Part shown: positions 61,173 to 64,000 of the stretch, in pieces
Layout: each line of letters opens with the position of its first letter
How positions within the stretch are numbered: the stretch's first letter is position 1
Assembly: GCA_000231825.2 (NCBI GenBank)
Contig: JH720360.1
Location: forward strand, 426,579-490,578
Length of the DNA stretch: 64,000 bases
Direction: 5' to 3'
Source of the DNA: Tetrahymena elliotti 4EA
Taxonomy: Eukaryota; Ciliophora; Oligohymenophorea; Hymenostomatida; Tetrahymenidae
Position numbers and translations under genes: made by a program
The notes under the pieces: model-generated
Database searches by the model: none
What the model saw: only the letters and a program-made list of their open reading frames with translations
Told to the model about the DNA's origin: nothing

Positions 61173-64000
61173 TCACTTTAACTTTTTTATAAAATATTCA
61201 TTTGAAAAGAATTTTTATAAATAAGCTAGTTTATTTTCATTGTTTTTAGCATTATTCAGATACTTAATAGTAAAAATGTACTCAAAAAAGCTAAAAATTT
61301 ATTAAAATATAAAGAAATCAACTCCAAAGATAATTCCATAATAAATACTCCAAGTCTAATCTTTCAAAAATTTTAAAGATTAGAGTTAAGGTACAAACCA
61401 AAAATAAGCTTAGATAGTTAATAGCGCAATAAAAAAAAATACTACTCCAGCAATAAATTTGAAAGATTTTCTGAGTAATAGTGATTAAATACTTTGAAAT
61501 GTTTATTTTATTGCAAGGCTTGTTAATAATGCTACAACTAAGAGGTACTACTAACTCTAATTTAAAATAAATAAATAAATTAATTATTTTTATGATTTTC
61601 TGGAATAATTAATCATTCTTACATTGTACACAAATTCAGTAGTTAAGAAAAATGCCTAATATTTCAAAAATATCAAGGTAGCTCTTGTAAATCTAGTAGC
61701 TATTTAGTCATTAAAGTAAAATAGAGAAACCCATTCATTTCCTAACTTAATAATTAAAAAATATTTTAATTTTTACTTTAAAAATGTGAGGGTTTTATTT
61801 TATTTCATTCACTCCAAGATTTTTTTCATTAAAAATGAGACTTAAACTAAAACTTAATTTGATTTAAGGAAAATAAAATAAAAACCCCCATTTAAAGATT
61901 TAAATATTAAATTATTTACTATCAAGTACTTCAATATTTAATTAGCCTTATATTTCTAAAACTAAGGTTACACTATTTAGACTCCTTACTAATTCAATTC
62001 ATCCTAATTTTAAGAAGAGCGTTAAGTAATAAGATTACTTTATGTCGGTCCAAGCTAACTTATACTTTTTATAAGATTAGGTGAATTTGAACTTAAATTG
62101 GGTAATGAGTTGTCAAAATTTTATATTGTTTTCTCAACAAAATGTTATTTGAAAAAATTTTATCTTGATCTCCTGCTTTTTTATACACTTTTCATTTTAT
62201 CTAAATTTAATTTCATTTAGATCTCAATAGTTTATTTTTATGTGTGCTATTCTTAATCATTTTATTAAAATGTTTCCTGTCTTGGATTTTAAATATATGA
62301 TTTTTCTTCACAAATATTTTGATTTTTCAATGATTTATTAACTTATCTTGGACTTATTTTAGATTCTTTATCACTGACTTCTTCTGAACGATGTGAAAAA
62401 TTAAAAACAGATATTTAAGATTACTTTTTGTCTAAAAAGTAGCCATAAATTGAAGAAACAATCCAAATAAAGCTTTTCCCAGTTAGAATATATAGTATTA
62501 TTTGATATTAATATTTTATTGAATTACAATCCTCTTTAGATGGGCCAGTACATCCTAGTTTACAAAAATCATTACATTATTTACATTCTTTAGTATTTTC
62601 TTATTGATATATATAGTAGGTTGAAGGACACTCTTAATAACAAGAATTATTCAAAAATATTTTATCAGATGAGCAAGAAATACACTTTATTAAATTAAAA
62701 AATATTTAATTTACCATATTTAAATTCAAAAATTACTTCAGTATTAGTAGGACCTGTACAAGTTTTGCATGTAGAGTCACACAATGAGCAAATATTAGAT
62801 GAAGGAATAACAAAATAAGAATCATCACATTTAGAAATGCATTTATTATTTTATAAAAATAATTCTTTTTTAATAAAAAATAAAAAAATTAAATATTTAG
62901 GATATTTTTAATTTTTATCTACCATTTTTACAGCTCATGCAGTTAGATATTGCTGGGCCATTACATGTCTAACAACTAGAATCACATTGGCTACATGTAA
63001 CAGAGGATGAATCAGGATATTAATTTTATAGACATTGAGTTACACATTGATTTGATGTTGATTCAAAATATCTAGGTAATAAACAACTTAAACAGTTATT
63101 AGGCTAGGCTCCATTACAAGTTTAACATGAAGAATCGCACTGAGTACATTCATTATTTTAAGCATTATTATAGAAATTTACAGGACAATCTGATACACAT
63201 TAATTTTGATAAAAAAATGTATTTCCGGAGCAAGAGAGACAGTTATTTTTATCAGGACCAGAGCAAGTGGTACATGAAGAATCACACTAAGAGCATTTTT
63301 GATTATTTGTATTTTTATATTAATCTTAATTGCAATCTGATACACATGTTTTAATAGTCTATTAATAATATAAATCTGGAGCCTAACAATCCAAGCAATC
63401 ATTGTTATTTGGTCCATCACAAGTTTTACAAGATGAATGACATTATTGGCATATGTTGTTGTTATTTTCTTTAAATAAAATATTTTAATAATTTCAAAAG
63501 ATTATTTTATTTACATGTCAAATAGAAAGTGTAAGAAGGGCAAGTACTGGCACATTAATTAGACAATAAATATAAGGATCCGCTACAGCTTGTGCATGAA
63601 TTTTAATCTCCTATTTTGTGAATATAAATAGATTAAATATTTCTCATACACTCATTGTTTTTTATTTGATATTACTTAAGTAATTTTAATTGTTTGCTTT
63701 TAAATTACCACGTTTTGAAACTATAAAGAATTTTTTAAAATAAAATAGATTATTTTACCTGGATTTTAACAATTAAAGCATGTTGGATCACATTTCTTAC
63801 AAATGTTAGTAGATGGTATAACAAAATAAGAATCATCACATTTTGGAATACATTAATTTATTTATAAAAATAATCCTTAATTTTATTAAAAATTCATTAT
63901 TTATATTTGTAATTCAAAATAACTTACCTTATCTACAACTTTTACAATTTTAAGAGGAACCACCATCACATGTCAAACAATTTGGATCACATTATTTACA
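61173..64000 (-). CDS. Large Cys-rich surface membrane protein, array copy 4 (5' end beyond right edge)
   Basis: Stop TGA 61175-61173; the window contains only the 3' half. From the right edge down it codes furin-like repeats (CDSTC-type CxxC units, CDDSYFVIPS, CSSDKIFLNNS) and the ectodomain end with LGCTGPSKEDCNSIKYQYQI. Next comes a membrane helix IILYILTGKSFIWIVSSIYG. A long polar loop follows (SQISVFNFSHRSEEVSDKES, KSVQKSRRSRQNFFKQHF, SLPNLSSNSPNLIKS) that is probably cytosolic. The C-terminal module has GNEWVSLFYFNDQ, FLKYQAFFLTTEFVY, QYLLVVALLTSLAIKQ, FIAGVVFFFIALLTIQAYFW, YYGIIFGVDFFIFQQIFSF and a charged tail ending FFSNEYFIKKLK. It is closest to copy 3, with a perfectly matching block at the right edge. 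Function unknown. Confidence 0.8.
63590..64000. repeat. Segment apparently identical to 55211-55621 (exons plus introns)
   Basis: Matching partner of the block in array copy 3; the match runs to the window edge, so its true length is unknown and may be longer. Confidence 0.9.

Noticed and set aside
45811..63420. Overlapping standard-start open frames on both strands in the array (for example 45811-46053, 54739-55041, 63178-63420)
   Set aside because: They are wrong-frame or antisense readings of furin-like repeat exons; the true frame shows regular CxxC spacing.
1..64000. tRNA, rRNA, CRISPR array, transposase or reverse transcriptase
   Set aside because: I looked for T-loop-like sequences, regularly spaced repeats and transposase-type motifs by eye and found none; short or degenerate elements could be missed.

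Overview
The window looks like macronuclear DNA of an oligohymenophorean ciliate, most probably Tetrahymena or a close relative. Three things support this. The DNA is very AT-rich with long non-coding gaps. Every convincing gene reads TAA and TAG as glutamine and ends only on TGA (for example, the ABC signature motif is read through two in-frame TAA codons). Introns are mostly about 50-60 bp, with GT..AG ends. No tRNA, rRNA, CRISPR array or transposon was seen. Exon boundaries were derived by hand from protein-family similarity, GT/AG ends and phase. For the genes up to 35.1 kb the spliced phases close exactly.

Positions 1-35,100 hold ordinary single-copy genes on both strands. In order they are: the 5' end of epsilon-tubulin (-), a 1,044-residue coiled-coil protein (-), an ABC ATPase (+), a 1,049-residue Q/N/S-rich protein (-), the PP2A activator PTPA (+), a two-domain METTL13-type methyltransferase (+), mitochondrial ATP synthase gamma (+), pyruvate kinase (-), an unrecognised acidic/coiled-coil protein (-), a VDAC-type porin (-), a METTL15/RsmH-type rRNA methyltransferase (+) and an SLC35F6-like transporter (+). 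ATP synthase gamma, pyruvate kinase and the porin use clearly more C- and G-ending codons than their neighbours, as expected for highly expressed genes.

Positions 35,100-64,000 hold a head-to-tail array of four very large paralogous membrane-protein genes, all on the minus strand and about 5-6 kb each; the fourth is cut by the right edge. Each has a signal peptide, a first 'PHWS' extracellular domain, a Cys-rich stretch, a second PHWS-type domain, many furin-like CxxC repeats over many small exons, a transmembrane segment, a polar Q/S/N-rich loop and a C-terminal module with several hydrophobic helices. Between the genes lie degenerate pieces of the same family (about 43.6, 50, 52 and 60.2-60.6 kb). 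Genes 3 and 4 share at least 410 bp of apparently identical sequence including introns, which points to very recent duplication or gene conversion. This array, with its relics and the repeated PHWS domain, is the most interesting part of the window.
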